Of a stretch of DNA of 64,000 nt, positions 1-11,925 are shown in pieces. Within the stretch, counting starts at the first letter, position 1. Each line of letters begins with the position of its first letter. Made by a program: the position numbers and the translations under genes. Source of the DNA: Dryomyza anilis (Eukaryota; Arthropoda; Insecta; Diptera; Dryomyzidae); assembly GCA_951804985.1 (NCBI GenBank), contig OX638132.1:17341529-17405528 (forward strand). The letters run 5' to 3'. The notes under the pieces are model-generated. The model was not told the DNA's origin, ran no database searches, and saw nothing but the letters and a program-made list of their open reading frames with translations.

Positions 1-1015
1 TTTTTAACAAAGTAATTTTTTTAAAACGCTAAAATATTATGTCTCTAAAATATATTATCTCTTCATTAGGCTGTAGCAGCCATAATACCGACTCATATAT
101 TTATAACAACAGAATTGCACAGTACATATGGGGCTAGCAAATTTAAACAGTTACGACAGTGTGGTAATCTTTTTCGATATTTAAAATTAATTATTGGTAT
201 ACAAAAACGTATTTGTTGAACATGGAATTTTTGCAATAAAATAAATTCATGCTAAAAAAAACAAGTAACGACATAGGAATCTAAAAAAACAATCAAAATT
301 TAGATTTAAAATTTTATTCTACTTCTTGATCATTTTCACATAGATTAAATTGTAAAAAGTTAATTTTAATTTTTATGTTAACAATTTCACCCGAACCAGT
401 AAATCAAAAATATTTCCTAGCGAGTTCAAAAAATATTTATTTTTAGTATCATTGCTGTACCTACCATGAACAAAAAAGTATGAGCAACTATTTAAGCTCC
501 CACTTTATTGTCAATAACATTTTATTTCTGTTGTGTATAATTATATATGTTTACACTTTTCGGATGTCATGGTCCACTTCAATTGGTACCATGTAATTTC
601 GAGGAGGATTAGATCAATTTTAGGTCCGAACAGTGGGCTGGTGCAACACCTTTCAGCATTCAAGAACGGGTGGGTGACCGGATTACGGTTCACATGGGGT
701 AACATCAATTATAGGTTCTATAGAAATAACAGTTTGGAAATGTTGGAGCGCTGCAGGATTTTTTTTTGTTCAGTATAGACGTTTTATTAAATTTTAATTC
801 TAGATTTTTAAGTTTCAGTAATTTTCAGGTCAAAGCAATTTCCGTGGCATTGTTTAAGTGTATGTAAAGTATCAAATTTGATTTTGCCACTCCCTTATTT
901 CAGGAAATAAAGTTTGAAGAGAACTTTTTGATTTTTAGTGGGATACCACGTAATCTTGGGGCCACTTTTTATATTTTTGTAATTTTTAGGCCTACTTTCT
1001 ACATGGCATGATAAT
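1..1015. other. Gene-free AT-rich DNA
   Basis: There is no credible exon. A slightly GC-richer patch at 560-770 holds a short open frame with no recognisable domain and no splice context. It is probably old repeat sequence. Confidence 0.5.
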
Positions 1016-1725
1016 TTTTATACCCTACACTAAGAGTGAAAGGGTATATTCAGTTTGGTACGCCGTTTGTAACACCCAGAAGGAAGCATCTCCGGTATGG
1101 AAAAGTATATATATTCTTGATCAGCATGACCCCCTGAGTCGATTTAGCGATGTCCGTCTGTCCGTCTGTCTGTCTGTCTGTCTGTCTGTCTGTTGAAATT
1201 CCTACTACTTTTAAAATTGAAGAGCTAGATAAATGAAACTTATAACATAGATTACTAATATACCTACGCTGTATGTGCGAAAAAATTGGCGAGATCGGTC
1301 CATTGTGACCTATGATCCGACCAATTATGTTCAAATACCTCATATAAAATGTACATGTAAAGATAAATTTTTATGTATACGTGCTTAGGTAAATTTTTTT
1401 GGTCAAATATATATATTGATATCAAGCTCAAATACATGATAATAATGTTTTCCGGCGAAAAGACTTGTGGTACACAAAAAAAAAATCGAAATTCGGTACA
1501 CCTACCCATTTGTAAATATGCGTATCAAATGAATGGAAATTCTTCAACGATTGAATGTTTGTAGTTATTTTAAGAATTCGTATACCCTGGTGACCTATAT
1601 ATCACTTTGAATGGTAACCACACATATGTGTAGGGTATTTATAGTCGGCTTAGACCGACTATAATTTTGATAATCCTAACTATCATAATTACACCTACTT
1701 TAAAATTTCCCATGTGATCTAACCT
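1016..1725 (-). mobile_element. mini-me-like retroposon, near full length
   Basis: On + it begins TATACCCTACACTAAGAGTG, carries the core TTCTTGATCAGCATGAC at ~1115, a (GTCY)n tract at 1152-1192, and ends with the hairpin AGTCGGCTTAGACCGACT and TGATCTAACC. Known: mini-me elements of Diptera have a conserved core beside TA-rich and (GTCY)n tracts. Copies in the window share the outer end GTGTAGGGTATAAAA (read on the opposite strand here). The 31.3-kb copy matches the other end. Confidence 0.75.
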
Positions 1726-2460
1726 TCCCAACTGGTTCTTTTTTGCCTAGCCCATTTTGCTATAATCCGATGTTCTGACCTCGGACGGTTTTCGATTTTT
1801 GGTTGGTTCCGGTCAGGACCGAGCGGAAAAAAAATGTTATGTTTTTGGAACACAAACTTTTTTGCTGTTGGCCTCCGTGGACCCGCCCAACAATCGAAAA
1901 CCAACCGAGGTCATAAGTGGTTTGTTCATTATTACGAAGTGGTCGTGGCAAAAGAAAGAATTTGTCACACGATCAAAAACCCGTTTTTTTAACTTAAAAT
2001 TTATAGAAAATGGAAGTGGCGAAATAAAAAAATAAATAAAACCAAATTATTTACATTTTCATGATCTGAAAATTTTTGGAACACTGAAAAGAATTGCATT
2101 TTTTTTAATTCTTTTTGTTTTTTGTTGTATTATTTGTTTCGAATACGTACCAAGTGACCTTGAGATAACTTTTATATTTTTGTAATTTTTAGTTCTACTT
2201 GACGCAAGACATCACATTTTCTTTATATATTATCCAAAAACCTCTTGACCTCGGTCGGTTTCGTTTAATGGTCGGTTTTCGTGAATTTCGACCGGCCCTA
2301 TAAAGTAAAGTTCAGCCTCGGTACTTAAATAGGTGTATTGGTTTTCGATTTTTCTAGGGTATCACAAGTTCGACCGCGCCCTAATTCTACTTATTACTTC
2401 AATTTTAGAGCGCTCGTTAATAGATATTAAATATTGGGCAAGAATATATTGAGTAACCAA
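1726..2460. other. Degraded inverted repeats, no gene
   Basis: Imperfect inverted units built on ACCTCGG and GGTTTTCGATT occur at ~1780-1810, 1885-1915 and again near 2245-2290. They look like decayed transposon ends. No coding signal is seen. Confidence 0.4.
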
Positions 2461-2469
2461 AAAAAAAAC

Positions 2470-2715
2470 ATTACTCATCACTTTAAATTGCAACGCTGTT
2501 AAAAGCTCTAACTGTACAAAGTTAAAAGCTCTAATAATTGTTTATCTGCACAATATTTATATGTTTTTATTGGAGCTAAATTTTAAATATATATTAAACG
2601 CATTTTAAGAAATGTGTCACAGATCATTGAATCATTCAACTCTGTATCGAAATATCAGAATTTGTAAATTCCGCATTAAATAATATTGAAATGCAACTTT
2701 AATTAGTGACTACTT
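2470..2715 (+). repeat. Kelch 5'-flanking block, copy 1 of a dispersed duplication
   Basis: This block ends 20 nt before the Kelch ATG and is matched, with point changes and small gaps, by 9720-9938. Shared runs include GTTAAAAGCT, GTTTATCTGC, TTTTTATTGG, CTGTATCGAAA, TTCCGCATTAAATAATATTG and TTAGTGACTA. It probably contains the Kelch promoter and 5' UTR. Confidence 0.8.
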
Positions 2716-2734
2716 CACAACAGTTGATACGACG

Positions 2735-5700
2735 ATGGCATCAGCAGCAGAAGGAAGAACAGCTGACGGCGATTTAATAAATGGACTGTTCCAGTGTTCC
2801 GTACATGCGACCAATCTATTAGAGCGTATGCGCAGCTCTTGTCAACAGCAACAATTCTGCGATGTGGTTCTCGTAGCGGGCAATGATAACACAAGGTAGT
2901 AATCTAAGTAATTTGCAATAGAATATTTAAACCAATTTTAAGTACAACCTTAGGGTAAACGCACATCGTCTGGTGCTAACTGCGGCAAGTGATTATTTTC
3001 AAGCAATGTTCACGGGATCCATGCGTGAGGCACATCAGGATGTTGTGACACTGGGCGATGTGGATGGCGTGCCATTGCAAACACTCGTTGAATACTGTTA
3101 TACCGGACGTGTGCAGTTGCTGGAGGAGAACGTGGTCTCGTTGTTGCTCACCGCACAATTGTTGCAATTGGAGGAAGTGGTGTCGGCTTGCAGTCGATTC
3201 TTGGCAAAACAATTGCATCCTAGTAATTGTCTAGGCATTGCTGCTTTTGCAGAGCGACAATGTCTGGATATGCTGTTCAAAGAAGCCGAGTCATATGCAC
3301 GCACATATTTTACGCTGGTAAGTTTGTAAAGAAATAAACCATTTAAAGATCTATAATTTGGCATTAATTATGAAACTTATATTTTTTATTTTTAAATCAT
3401 ATGTATGAGATTTAAATATCCCTAAAACATTAATATTTTAGAGACTTTTAAACACCACAATTATACTTTCGGACGTTTCCTCTGTTCAAATATATCAGAG
3501 TTCGGAAATACTCACTCACGTTCACTCATGCTCATGAACGTGAACACAAATTTCATATCGTTGCTTCACAGTTCATGAACACTCGTTGCCTCATATGAGT
3601 ACGATCAAAAGTGAAAGATTTGAAACACGTTGCTCGTGAACAAGAGTAATGATTTTCTTCTGTTGACTCTTTATTCACGAAGGTGAAGCAACTAAAATTT
3701 TCTGTGTTATTCATATTCATAAGCGATAAATATCAAATTTAGCAAAACTTTTTATTCACGCTGTGTTGTAGTTTGTGGTCATGACCACACAAAAGTGGGT
3801 AAAAAAAAACAAATTTTTAACAAAAAATTTGTGTTGCGGAAATCGATTGCGGACTTCATGGGATACCTAATGGTACCTTTTGGAGTGGTCAATGACCAAT
3901 TTTTTAACCGCAAACATTTTATAGCGGAAATCGATTGCGGATGTCTAATGGTACCATTTGGAGTGGTCAATGACCACAAATAACCAATTTTGACCACAAA
4001 ACTTTAATTGCGGAAATCGATTGCTGACTTCATGGGATGCCTAATGGTACCTTCTGGAGTGGTCAATGATCACTAATTTTTGAGTCCGCAAACCAATTTT
4101 TGACCCTAACATTTTTATTGCGGAAATCGATTGTGGACATCATGCGATGCCTAATGGTAGCATTTGGAGTGGTCAATGACACCTATGACCAATTTTTTGA
4201 CCGCTAACATTTTATTGCGGAAATCGATTGCGGACATCACTGGATGTCTAATGGTACCATTTGAAGTGGTCAATGACCACCAATAACCAATTTTTGACCA
4301 CAAAACTTTAATTGCGGAAATCGATTGCGGATTTCATGGGATGCCTAATGGTACCTTTTGGAGTGGTCCATAACCCCTTTGTGTTGGTCAAAACCCACAT
4401 CGAAACTTATCTTCTTATCGATTTTCACAATAAAAATGTTTGAGTCAAAAATTGGTTTTCGGACCCACTATTGGTGGTCATTGACCACTCCAAATGGTAC
4501 CATTAGACATCCTATGATGTCCATTTAGACATCCCATGAGATCCATTAGACATCCCATGATGTCCGCAATCGATTTCCGCCATAAAAAGTTTAGATTAAT
4601 AGGTTTTCGGACACACCATTGGTGGTCATTGTCCACTCCAAATCCAAACCACTCCAACCATTATGCACTCCATAATGTCCGAAATCGATTTCCACAATAA
4701 AAATGTTTTGGTCGAAAATTGCTTTTTTTACCCACTTGGGATATGTTTTCATGTTCTTCAAAGGCTACACACAACATGTGAATAAAAAGATTTGCCAATT
4801 TGATTGTGAACACTTTTGAATATGAACACAAGAAAAAATAATTTGTTGCTCATCTCATATGAGGAGTAAAAATGTAGCGAATGTAAGTACTCGTGAGCAG
4901 CCAAATTCTGTTCGATAACGAGTGTTCACTTTAGAATAACGAGTAAGTCGGATTTTTCTTGCTTACACGCATTGTGATGAAAAATAATGAACTTTCGTAT
5001 TCGTTTATGAAGATTTATCGTGAGTGAATAATTTTGAATATTCATTTATGAGTATTGCCGAACCCTGAAATATATATAATGTTTCATATATGAATGATAA
5101 TGAATCCAAGACCTTAAGTAGTGTACATTACCAATATTTTTGTCATGCCCAGCATTCCAAACGATATCGTTTGAACGAACCATGTTATCGCTTTCGACTA
5201 TCGTTAACGATTCGAGAATGATAGCGTTCTCGAAAAAAATGGCTCTATCGTTAACGATATCGATATTGTATGAATTATCGATATCGAAACGAATTCGAAA
5301 ATTGATTCAATTTCGATATCTAGACGAATTCGAAAAATTATTCAATTTCGATACCGAAACGAATTCGAAAAGCTTATTCAATTTCGATACTATTTAAATT
5401 AATTTGCCTTGAAATTATCTTTCATAGAGCTGTGCACCAAGCATTCTATAGCATCCAAAACATTATAATTGTTTACCTAGTTTGGGATTCAAAATTAGTT
5501 TATTGATCCAGCATCAAAATATTGCATACTTACTAAATTTTAAAAGTTTCTAATTGTTGCGAAATTTCTTCCAATTTTAAAATTTATTAAATTTTTTCAT
5601 TGAAAATCTTTTTTTGACTAATAATTCAATACTGATTCTATGGAAATTTAACGATATCGTTAGGAATTCGAAACGTTATCGAAATTTAATACAATCGAAA

Positions 5701-8282
5701 CTATGTTTATTGGGTAGATATAAAAATAATATGAAAAGAAAATCTATTATTATTTTTTATACTTGTGGTAATAATAATTTATTTTAAAATGGTCGTTAAA
5801 AGTTCTAAAGTGTCCTTTAAGCTCTTTGCGCAACATCACTGGAATGAACCTTTTTTTGTCTGTTCTACACACGATAAAACTGTCCATCACATTATGTACT
5901 ATTTCTTTTTTGAAAAATCCTAAAAATCAGGAATGAATGTCAAATAATTATATTTATACCTTAAAAGTAGATTCGTCCATATTCTTCAAAATGGGAACCG
6001 AAGTGGAAGTAAGAAAATGAAATGTGAACATTTCACAAGATCACTCTCAGTGATCTTACAAAAAAATGCTCGGGAACTAATCAGTGCAATGTTCAAGAAG
6101 ATTCACAAACTTTCAGGCTGAAAAGTGTCAAACGGAATCCTTCGTTATTAAAAAAATATCACTGAAGACGTTGAAGGTTATAAAAATTCTATATAACTTT
6201 TATGATTGATTTATTTTGTATATCATACTCTCATAGTATCAATGTAGTCAAAATATACTTGTGCAATAATTGATATTACGGGTATTGAAGCGGGAATTGG
6301 ATTTTACTTGGTTATTTAGATTTGTATAATATATAGATAAAAAATACTGTTTCATTGAAGCTTTGTAAGAATGACGAATTCCTCGAATTAACGGTTACGA
6401 AACTGTCAACATTTATTGCCAGTGACGAAATATGTGTGCCAAACGAGGAGCAGGTCTTCGAAAGTATCATGTTGTGGGTGGATCATGATCGTGACACACG
6501 TATTGAACAACTGCCCGAATTAATAGCATCTGTGCGCTGGTCACAGTTAAAACAAAATTTTATTATTAAACAATTGGAGAATCCAATATACAGTAAACTC
6601 TTCGAGAAGGCAAACAAACAAAACGCTGTTTGCAAGCAGGAAGCGAGACCATCAACACGCCGCATCATATTGGCTGTCAGCGGTGGAGTAAGTTTATTCT
6701 TTTTCAATTGTATAACTTATTTTTTAATATTTTTCTTGTAGGATTCTATAAAATTGGAAAGCTATTGCTCCATTTCAAATCGTTGGACACCTTGGAATAA
6801 CAGTTTGTCATCGAGAACTGATTTTGCTGCTGTAATTCTAGATGATATGTTCCTTATGCTTGTTGGTGGACGTCGTGGATCGAATGCAATCACGAATAAC
6901 GTACAACGTGTTGATTTGCTAACGCTCACTTGTACAGAATTAACACCCATGAATACATGTCGTGCTTTTCTAGGCGTAGCCTCTTTAAACGATGTACTAT
7001 ATGCAGTTGGTGGCACCAGTGGCAACGATTGGTTGGATACGGTAGAGCGGTAAAATTTAAAAAACATTTTGTTAATAGTTTTACTGCCATATTATGTATC
7101 TATTAGTTGGGATCCACAATGTGAGAGTTGGAGCTATACGAGACCGATGTCGAGCAAACGTTCCAGTGCAGGCGTTGCTGCCGTTGATGGACTCCTGTAT
7201 GTGTGCGGAGGTTTTGATGGAACAGTGCGCCACAACTCGCTAGAGTGCTATCATCCACATGGAAATTATTGGACAACGAAAGCGCCAATGCATGAAAGAC
7301 GTAGTGATTTTGCGGTAGGTTTTAGTACATTATAATTAAAAGTTTCTAGAAATAATTTATAATATTTTCTTTAATTTCTAATGTGAATTGAAATTGAAGT
7401 TATTTTTATTAATTTGAGATTTTACACAAAATCTATTATAGTGTGGAGATTTCAGTATCGATAAAAAAGTTGATAAATATCTTAAAAAAATAAGAAAAAA
7501 AAATCCGAACGGATCACGGCTTGATTTAAATTGGGTTTCTTTTAAATTTCAATTACGTATCTTTCGGTAACAGTTTCTTCTGATTTGGTAACGATTTTAG
7601 GATATTTTACAATCGCTGATCTCCATATGAAGCACGGTCATGGGTTTAAATTGTTATTGTTGACGAACGGTTTGTTTATATGTTGCCATCATCCAACCAT
7701 TAACACCTCTATCTCCATTATTCTATGAGTTATATCACTATCATCAAAACTCATTTTGAAATCGTAAGATGAATGTTTTGCTACACTGTGTTATTAAACA
7801 AAAACTTTTGCATATACTTTTAACCACAGATTGCAATTTTGAATTCACATTTGTACGTGGTCGGTGGTTGGATGGGTCGCCAGAGCCTGATTTCTGTGGA
7901 ACGCTACGATATTGCCGCCGATAAATGGACTTTGGTAATACGAAACGATATTATTAAATCCATTTTAATATAATCTTTTGAACATCCATTACAGTTGCAT
8001 TCCCTGACGACAGCCCGTTATGCTATCGGCACATGTGCCTTAAACCACAGAATTATTGCCATAGCTGGATACAATGGTTCCCAAAATATACGTAATGCAG
8101 ATGAATACGATCCCCATAAAAATCAGTGGCGACCACTAACGCCACTGACATACACACATGGCGGCGTTATTCTTTTGCAGATGCCTAACATAACAGCGCC
8201 ATTAGATGATCGCAATCGGATACTTGGTGAACAACATTTTGGGGAAGAACGGTTTAGTTTTTTTACTTTAAAGCAGGATTAA
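2735..8282 (+). CDS. BTB-BACK-Kelch (KLHL-type) protein, seven coding exons, 586 aa
   Basis: Exons by frame and GT-AG sites: 2735-2895, 2954-3317, 6361-6687, 6742-7049, 7107-7314, 7830-7934, 7995-8282; the joined length is 1761 nt with no internal stop. Residues ~41-150 form a BTB domain (FCDVVLVAG, then VNAHRLVLTAASDYFQAMF). Residues ~155-280 are a BACK domain. Residues ~285-565 hold six Kelch blades, each with the double glycine and a later Tyr/Trp pair (LMLVGGRRG, LYAVGGTSG, LYVCGGFDG, LYVVGGWMG, IIAIAGYNG). The first blade is weak and the last has AG for GG. Known for the family: BTB-BACK binds Cullin-3 and dimerises, while the propeller recruits a substrate for ubiquitination in cytoplasm or on actin. 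The ATG at 2735 is the first in frame and lies 16 codons before the conserved part. I cannot assign it to a particular KLHL orthologue. Intron 2 (3.0 kb) carries a hAT foldback element. Confidence 0.93.
3496..5067. mobile_element. hAT-type foldback element with 8-bp target duplication, in Kelch intron 2
   Basis: The ends are CAGAGTTCGGAAATACTCAC and, as reverse complement of the right end, CAGGGTTCGGCAATACTCAT. The flanks are an exact 8-bp direct repeat AAATATAT (3488-3495 and 5068-5075). CAG-start termini and an 8-bp duplication are hAT hallmarks. Subterminal zones are full of GTTCATGAAC- and ACTCG-like motifs, and the middle carries a tandem array. No transposase frame exists, so it is non-autonomous. 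Confidence 0.85.
3836..4700. repeat. Tandem array of ~90-110-bp units, six direct then two inverted
   Basis: Units start GCGGAAATCGATTGCGGA at 3836, 3924, 4010, 4120, 4217 and 4314, each followed by CCTAATGGTACC and GGAGTGGTCAATGACC. From ~4478 the same unit recurs as reverse complement, ending ATGTCCGCAATCGATTTCCG near 4578 and again near 4697. The array would fold back on itself. Variable unit length and no spacers rule out CRISPR. Confidence 0.9.
5140..5720. repeat. Degenerate AACGATATCG / CGAATTCGAAAA repeats in Kelch intron 2
   Basis: Short direct copies of TCGATATCGAAACGAATTCG-like words fill 5250-5400, and ACGATATCGTTAGGAATTCG recurs near 5650. The open frame here is an accident of the repeat. 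The rest of the intron to 6360 shows nothing else. Confidence 0.55.
7315..7829 (+). other. Kelch intron 5, no further feature
   Basis: AT-rich DNA lies between donor GCG|GTAGGT and acceptor TTTTAACCACAG. No repeat or RNA gene was recognised. Confidence 0.6.
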
Positions 8283-8345
8283 GATAAAACCAAGTGCTTA
8301 ATATTCACACTCAGAAAAAAACATTGCATTTCCGTTACAATTTAT

Positions 8346-8351
8346 AATAAA
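8346..8351 (+). promoter_or_regulatory. Poly(A) signal of the Kelch gene
   Basis: A canonical AATAAA lies 64 nt after the stop codon of the Kelch frame. It is the first such hexamer downstream and would give a short 3' UTR. Confidence 0.5.
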
Positions 8352-9719
8352 TACAAATTATATCTTAATGAAATGAAGTCAAATGTGAATGTAGTAAAAT
8401 CATTACTTGTTCATTGTAAATGTTTCAAATGGTCAAATTCAAATGGTTGCACTTATGGCCAAAATTAACAAAAACGAAAGTTATAATCTGCTAAAAATGT
8501 TAATGCCGATCGATAGATAATACTTCAATTAAGAGAAATCCAAATTTTTGTTTTAAATTTCAGTGTATTCATTTTCTACACTATTGTAAACGCGACACTT
8601 CAACATTAATATTTTATTAAAAATTGTGTATATTTGTATTTGGTAAATTATAAGTTTTTATAAACATTTTTGGGTATATTTAGGACATATTTTACAATTA
8701 AATGAAGGTCCAAGCATGTGCTTTTCCGAAAAAGTTCTTACTTTGATCGTAAACTTTAAAAAAATACATCTAAAACATCTCTTGAGTTTTTATTTTTATA
8801 TCAAGAATAGTATTTACAAACATAATCCGAAGATATGGCTTCGCATAAAAAGTGATAGTAACAAGTTAGAGGCACCTTTCTCATTTTTTATTAATACAAC
8901 TGGAATCAATATTATTAATTCGAATTAGATTTCAAAATGTAGGTATATTGAACTGAAATTTCGATAGAAATTTTTAAAATTTAATAATTAAAAATCAGAC
9001 GGGCGTAAACGTAAACCATGCCCATTTTTTTATGATGATCAAAAACTAGTTCGTATTAATTTAAAACCAGATTGTTTAAAAATTGTGCGTATTTTTGTAA
9101 ATATTAAAATTAATACTGGTTTCTTTTACATTTAAAATCAAGTGTTTAAAATCTCATTGAATTCGAAACAAGTTTACTATTTTTGACCACCGCATGTATG
9201 GATTATATAATAATATTGATGACCATTTATAAATTTAAATAAATTGTAATTAAATAAAATATTATTCAAACAAATTCATAGTCAAATTAATCCATGAAAT
9301 CAGTATTACTACGAATTTGGGTATAAGTATTGAAACTTGTATGTTAATTCAATATCATTATCATTGTCATTGTTAATTCAATATCATTGCTCATTAAAAT
9401 ATTGTCTTGAAGCAGATGGTTTTTACATGATTTTCTGATGTTTTCGCAGTCTATATTATTATTTATTAGTCAGGATAAAAAACATATTTATTGAAAAGCA
9501 ATAAATTCTTTGACACGTTCACGGTACGCTGTGTTATTCGAGAGCTTGAGATTGAAAATCACGATACGTAATATTGTTAAACGACTATATCAAAACATCT
9601 GCTTGTACGTTATATTGATTAATTTGTTCGTCAATATTACGAAAACAGTTTGATGTACGTCGTTTGTCAATATGCGATACTTTTTTTCTGTGCATTATAT
9701 AATGTAAGCAACAAAATCT
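8352..9719. other. AT-rich intergenic DNA downstream of the Kelch gene
   Basis: There is no coding signal beyond a 70-codon chance frame at 8716-8928. Short words such as AGTCAAATTAATCCATGAAAT (near 9280) recur in diverged form near 33.3 kb, suggesting an old repeat. Confidence 0.45.
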
Positions 9720-9938
9720 TCATCACTTAAAAATTCCAACACTGTTAAAAGCTTTTACTGTAAAAAGATAAAAGCTCCATTAATCGTTTATCTGCCCTTA
9801 CTGTTTTTATTGGCGCTAATTTTAAATATTTATTCAACGTATTTAAGTGTCACAGATTCAACGCTGTATCGAAACATCAGAAATTTTAAATTCCGCATTA
9901 AATAATATTGACTACAGACAGAATTATTTAGTGACTAT
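9720..9938 (+). repeat. Second copy of the Kelch 5'-flanking block
   Basis: It is homologous in order and strand to 2470-2715 (see that entry) and stops just before a transposon at 9941, where copy 1 continues to the Kelch ATG. No Kelch coding sequence follows. Confidence 0.8.
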
Positions 9939-9940
9939 GC

Positions 9941-10181
9941 CAGAGGATATATATTTGATATAGAGATTCCTTCCGAGTATAAATTTTAATTATTTTTTCT
10001 GGCCAAAAATGTGGCAGAAAACTTCAGAACATTGAAATGGGTCTGTTGACAACATTTTCGTTTCAATTTCCACCTATCCAATGTTTAAATTTATTTGACA
10101 AAAGTGGCAGCGAAACCACCTGTATGGAAACTCTATATCAAATATATACTCTCTGACTCAATATCAAATGTATACTCTCTG
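9941..10181 (+). mobile_element. TIR element family A (CAGAGAGTATAT ends), copy 1
   Basis: It starts CAGAGGATATATATTTGATA, then TAGAGATTCC; it ends GGAAACTCTATATCAAATAT, then ATACTCTCTG at 10155, with the last 26 bp duplicated to 10181. The interior shares GTGGCAGAAAAC, TTGACAACATTTTCGTTTCAA and AAAGTGGCAGCGAAACC with copies at 11.15 and 54.55 kb. It is non-autonomous. Confidence 0.75.
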
Positions 10182-10965
10182 ATTACGCCCAAATAATATA
10201 TTTCACAACAATTAAATATTAGCGAGTTCCTATATAAAGTAAGGGTTTTTTTCTTAAATCGACATCACTAATCTGTTGTTTTAATTATAATAAATTGATA
10301 TGAGATAATGAATTAAAAATAAGTAACAAAAGGAATACTTATATATTGTATATAGCTAATAAGCAATAAATCTAAAATTTTAATGAAACAAAAACATCTG
10401 TTTTTGGTACATCAAACTGAAAACTACCATACTACACAAATATGAAATTAGTGTGTTCACGAAATATGATACAATTCTACAATAATTCGTTTCGTGAATA
10501 CCTTTAATGTAAATTGGGCATAATTCGAAAATTAATAAATAAGTAACATTAAATTTGTATAGGTCTTATTATTGTTATTGAAATGCAACAACAACATGGT
10601 ATTAAGAGTTTAAACATTATTGAATTAATGTTATGCATCCTATTGACCAATTTCTATAGTAAAACTAATTGTGACATTTTTTTCGTGTAGAAAAATAAAC
10701 ATTGTTCAGTGTTTGACGAAATTTTATTGGGTTCTAACATAAATAGAATAAATCAAAAATTGCTATTTTAAAAATGCTTACTAATATTATCCACCTTATT
10801 AAACATAATTATATTATCCATTTTTATTTTTAATCGTTGTTGTAATTTCAAAGAATCAACTGTAATTTAAAATGGCAGTTAGTTGTTTATATTTGTGCCA
10901 ATGCGAATGTCGTAGTTGTAGAAGTAAAAATAACAAACCTTTTTTATAGTGAAACTCATTTAACA
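10182..10965. other. AT-rich intergenic DNA
   Basis: No coding or structured element was recognised. Confidence 0.5.
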
Positions 10966-11152
10966 GGCATTTTCGGATATATACGGGCATGTTCCGGCTT
11001 TCGATCTTATTTCATAAAACATTTGTAAACAAACGATTTTGAATTCGATGTGACAAATAACAAAAAATGTGTTTTTCAAACGAATTCAAATCGTTGAAGT
11101 CATAGCAAACGGATTGAATTCATTGAAAAATACAAATTTTTATTCTGAGACC

Positions 11153-11745
11153 TGAGAGTATGGATTTTTAATAGAGATTCCTTCTGAGTTTACTGGCGTC
11201 GCTGCCGAAAACATTGGTTATGTGGAAGTGGAATTTTACAGATTGAAGTTAACAGAGGAAAAAGTTCACAAAACGGGATCTGTCCGCGGATAATTTGCAA
11301 CCAAACTTACCAAGATATATTGCAATCCAACGCCTTATAAATTTCAATTATTTTTCTGGTCAAAAATGTGGCAGAAAACATCAGAATATTGATTTGAAAA
11401 TGTGTCTTTTGACAACATTTTCGTTTCAATTTTCACATAACCAATGTTTGAATTTATTTGAAAAAAGTGGCAGCGAAACCACCTGTACGGAAACTCTATA
11501 TCAAATATAGGGGCCTATTACGACTGGCGAAGCGAATGAACTTGGCGAAGCGAACGAACGAATAAAGCTTCACAGCATCCATTCGCCAGACGAATTAAGT
11601 TCAGGCGAATGATTTCTACGTTCTCCTGATTTTTACGTTCGCTTTAGTTTCCTTTTTTCTGACGAATGAAGTCTGGCGAATGGATGCTGTGATAGCTATT
11701 TTACGTTCGCTTCGCCAGTCATAATAGGGCCCATATACTATCTGC
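11153..11745 (+). mobile_element. TIR element family A, copy 2, interrupted by a MITE
   Basis: It starts GAGAGTATGG and TAGAGATTCCTTC. The internal block 11190-11500 aligns with copies 1 and 3. Its right end, CTCTATATCAAATATATACT in the family, is split after AAATATA by the MITE at 11510-11732 and resumes ATATACTATCTGCT. Confidence 0.75.
11510..11732. mobile_element. 223-bp MITE with GGGGCCTATTA ends, inserted in family A copy 2
   Basis: TIRs are GGGGCCTATTACGACTGGCG and, inverted, GGGCCCTATTATGACTGGCG, both continuing AAGCGAA. Inner inverted words CACAGCATCCATTCGCCAGAC occur at ~11571 and ~11671. Removing it with one ATA of a 3-bp target duplication restores the family A end exactly. Confidence 0.85.
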
Positions 11746-11904
11746 TGAGACAACGAATTCAAACCCGTTTGTTTACATATTTTATATGAAATTTGATTGG
11801 AATTTGATCGAAAGTCGGAACATGGCCGAAAATGCTTTTTGAAAACCAATAATTGAAATTTTAAAATGTATTAGGTTAGTTTTACTAATACAACTTCATT
11901 CGAT

Positions 11905-11910
11905 TTTATT
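11905..11910 (-). promoter_or_regulatory. Poly(A) signal after the copia-Gag frame
   Basis: AATAAA on the - strand lies 16 nt past the stop codon. Confidence 0.35.
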
Positions 11911-11925
11911 ACCTCTCAATTTAGT

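Larger units (their letters stand above)
10966..11836. mobile_element. Outer TIR element X of a three-level nest
   Basis: The left arm (~10966-11060: GGCATTTTCGG, CATGTTCCGGCTTTCGATC, TTGTAAACAAACG, TTTGAATTCG) is matched inverted by the right arm at ~11750-11836 (CGAATTCAAACCCGTTTGTTTACA, read to GATCGAAAGTCGGAACATGG and CCGAAAATGC). Between the arms lies family A copy 2, which itself contains a GGGGCC MITE. Confidence 0.65.

Noticed and set aside
1008..1196. Frame ending in a Ser-Val-Cys-Leu repeat
   Set aside because: It is the translation of the mini-me (GTCY)n tract.
3836..4700. Regularly spaced repeats resembling a CRISPR array
   Set aside because: Units are ~86-110 bp with homologous 'spacers', the orientation reverses midway, and the whole lies in a fly intron inside a hAT element.
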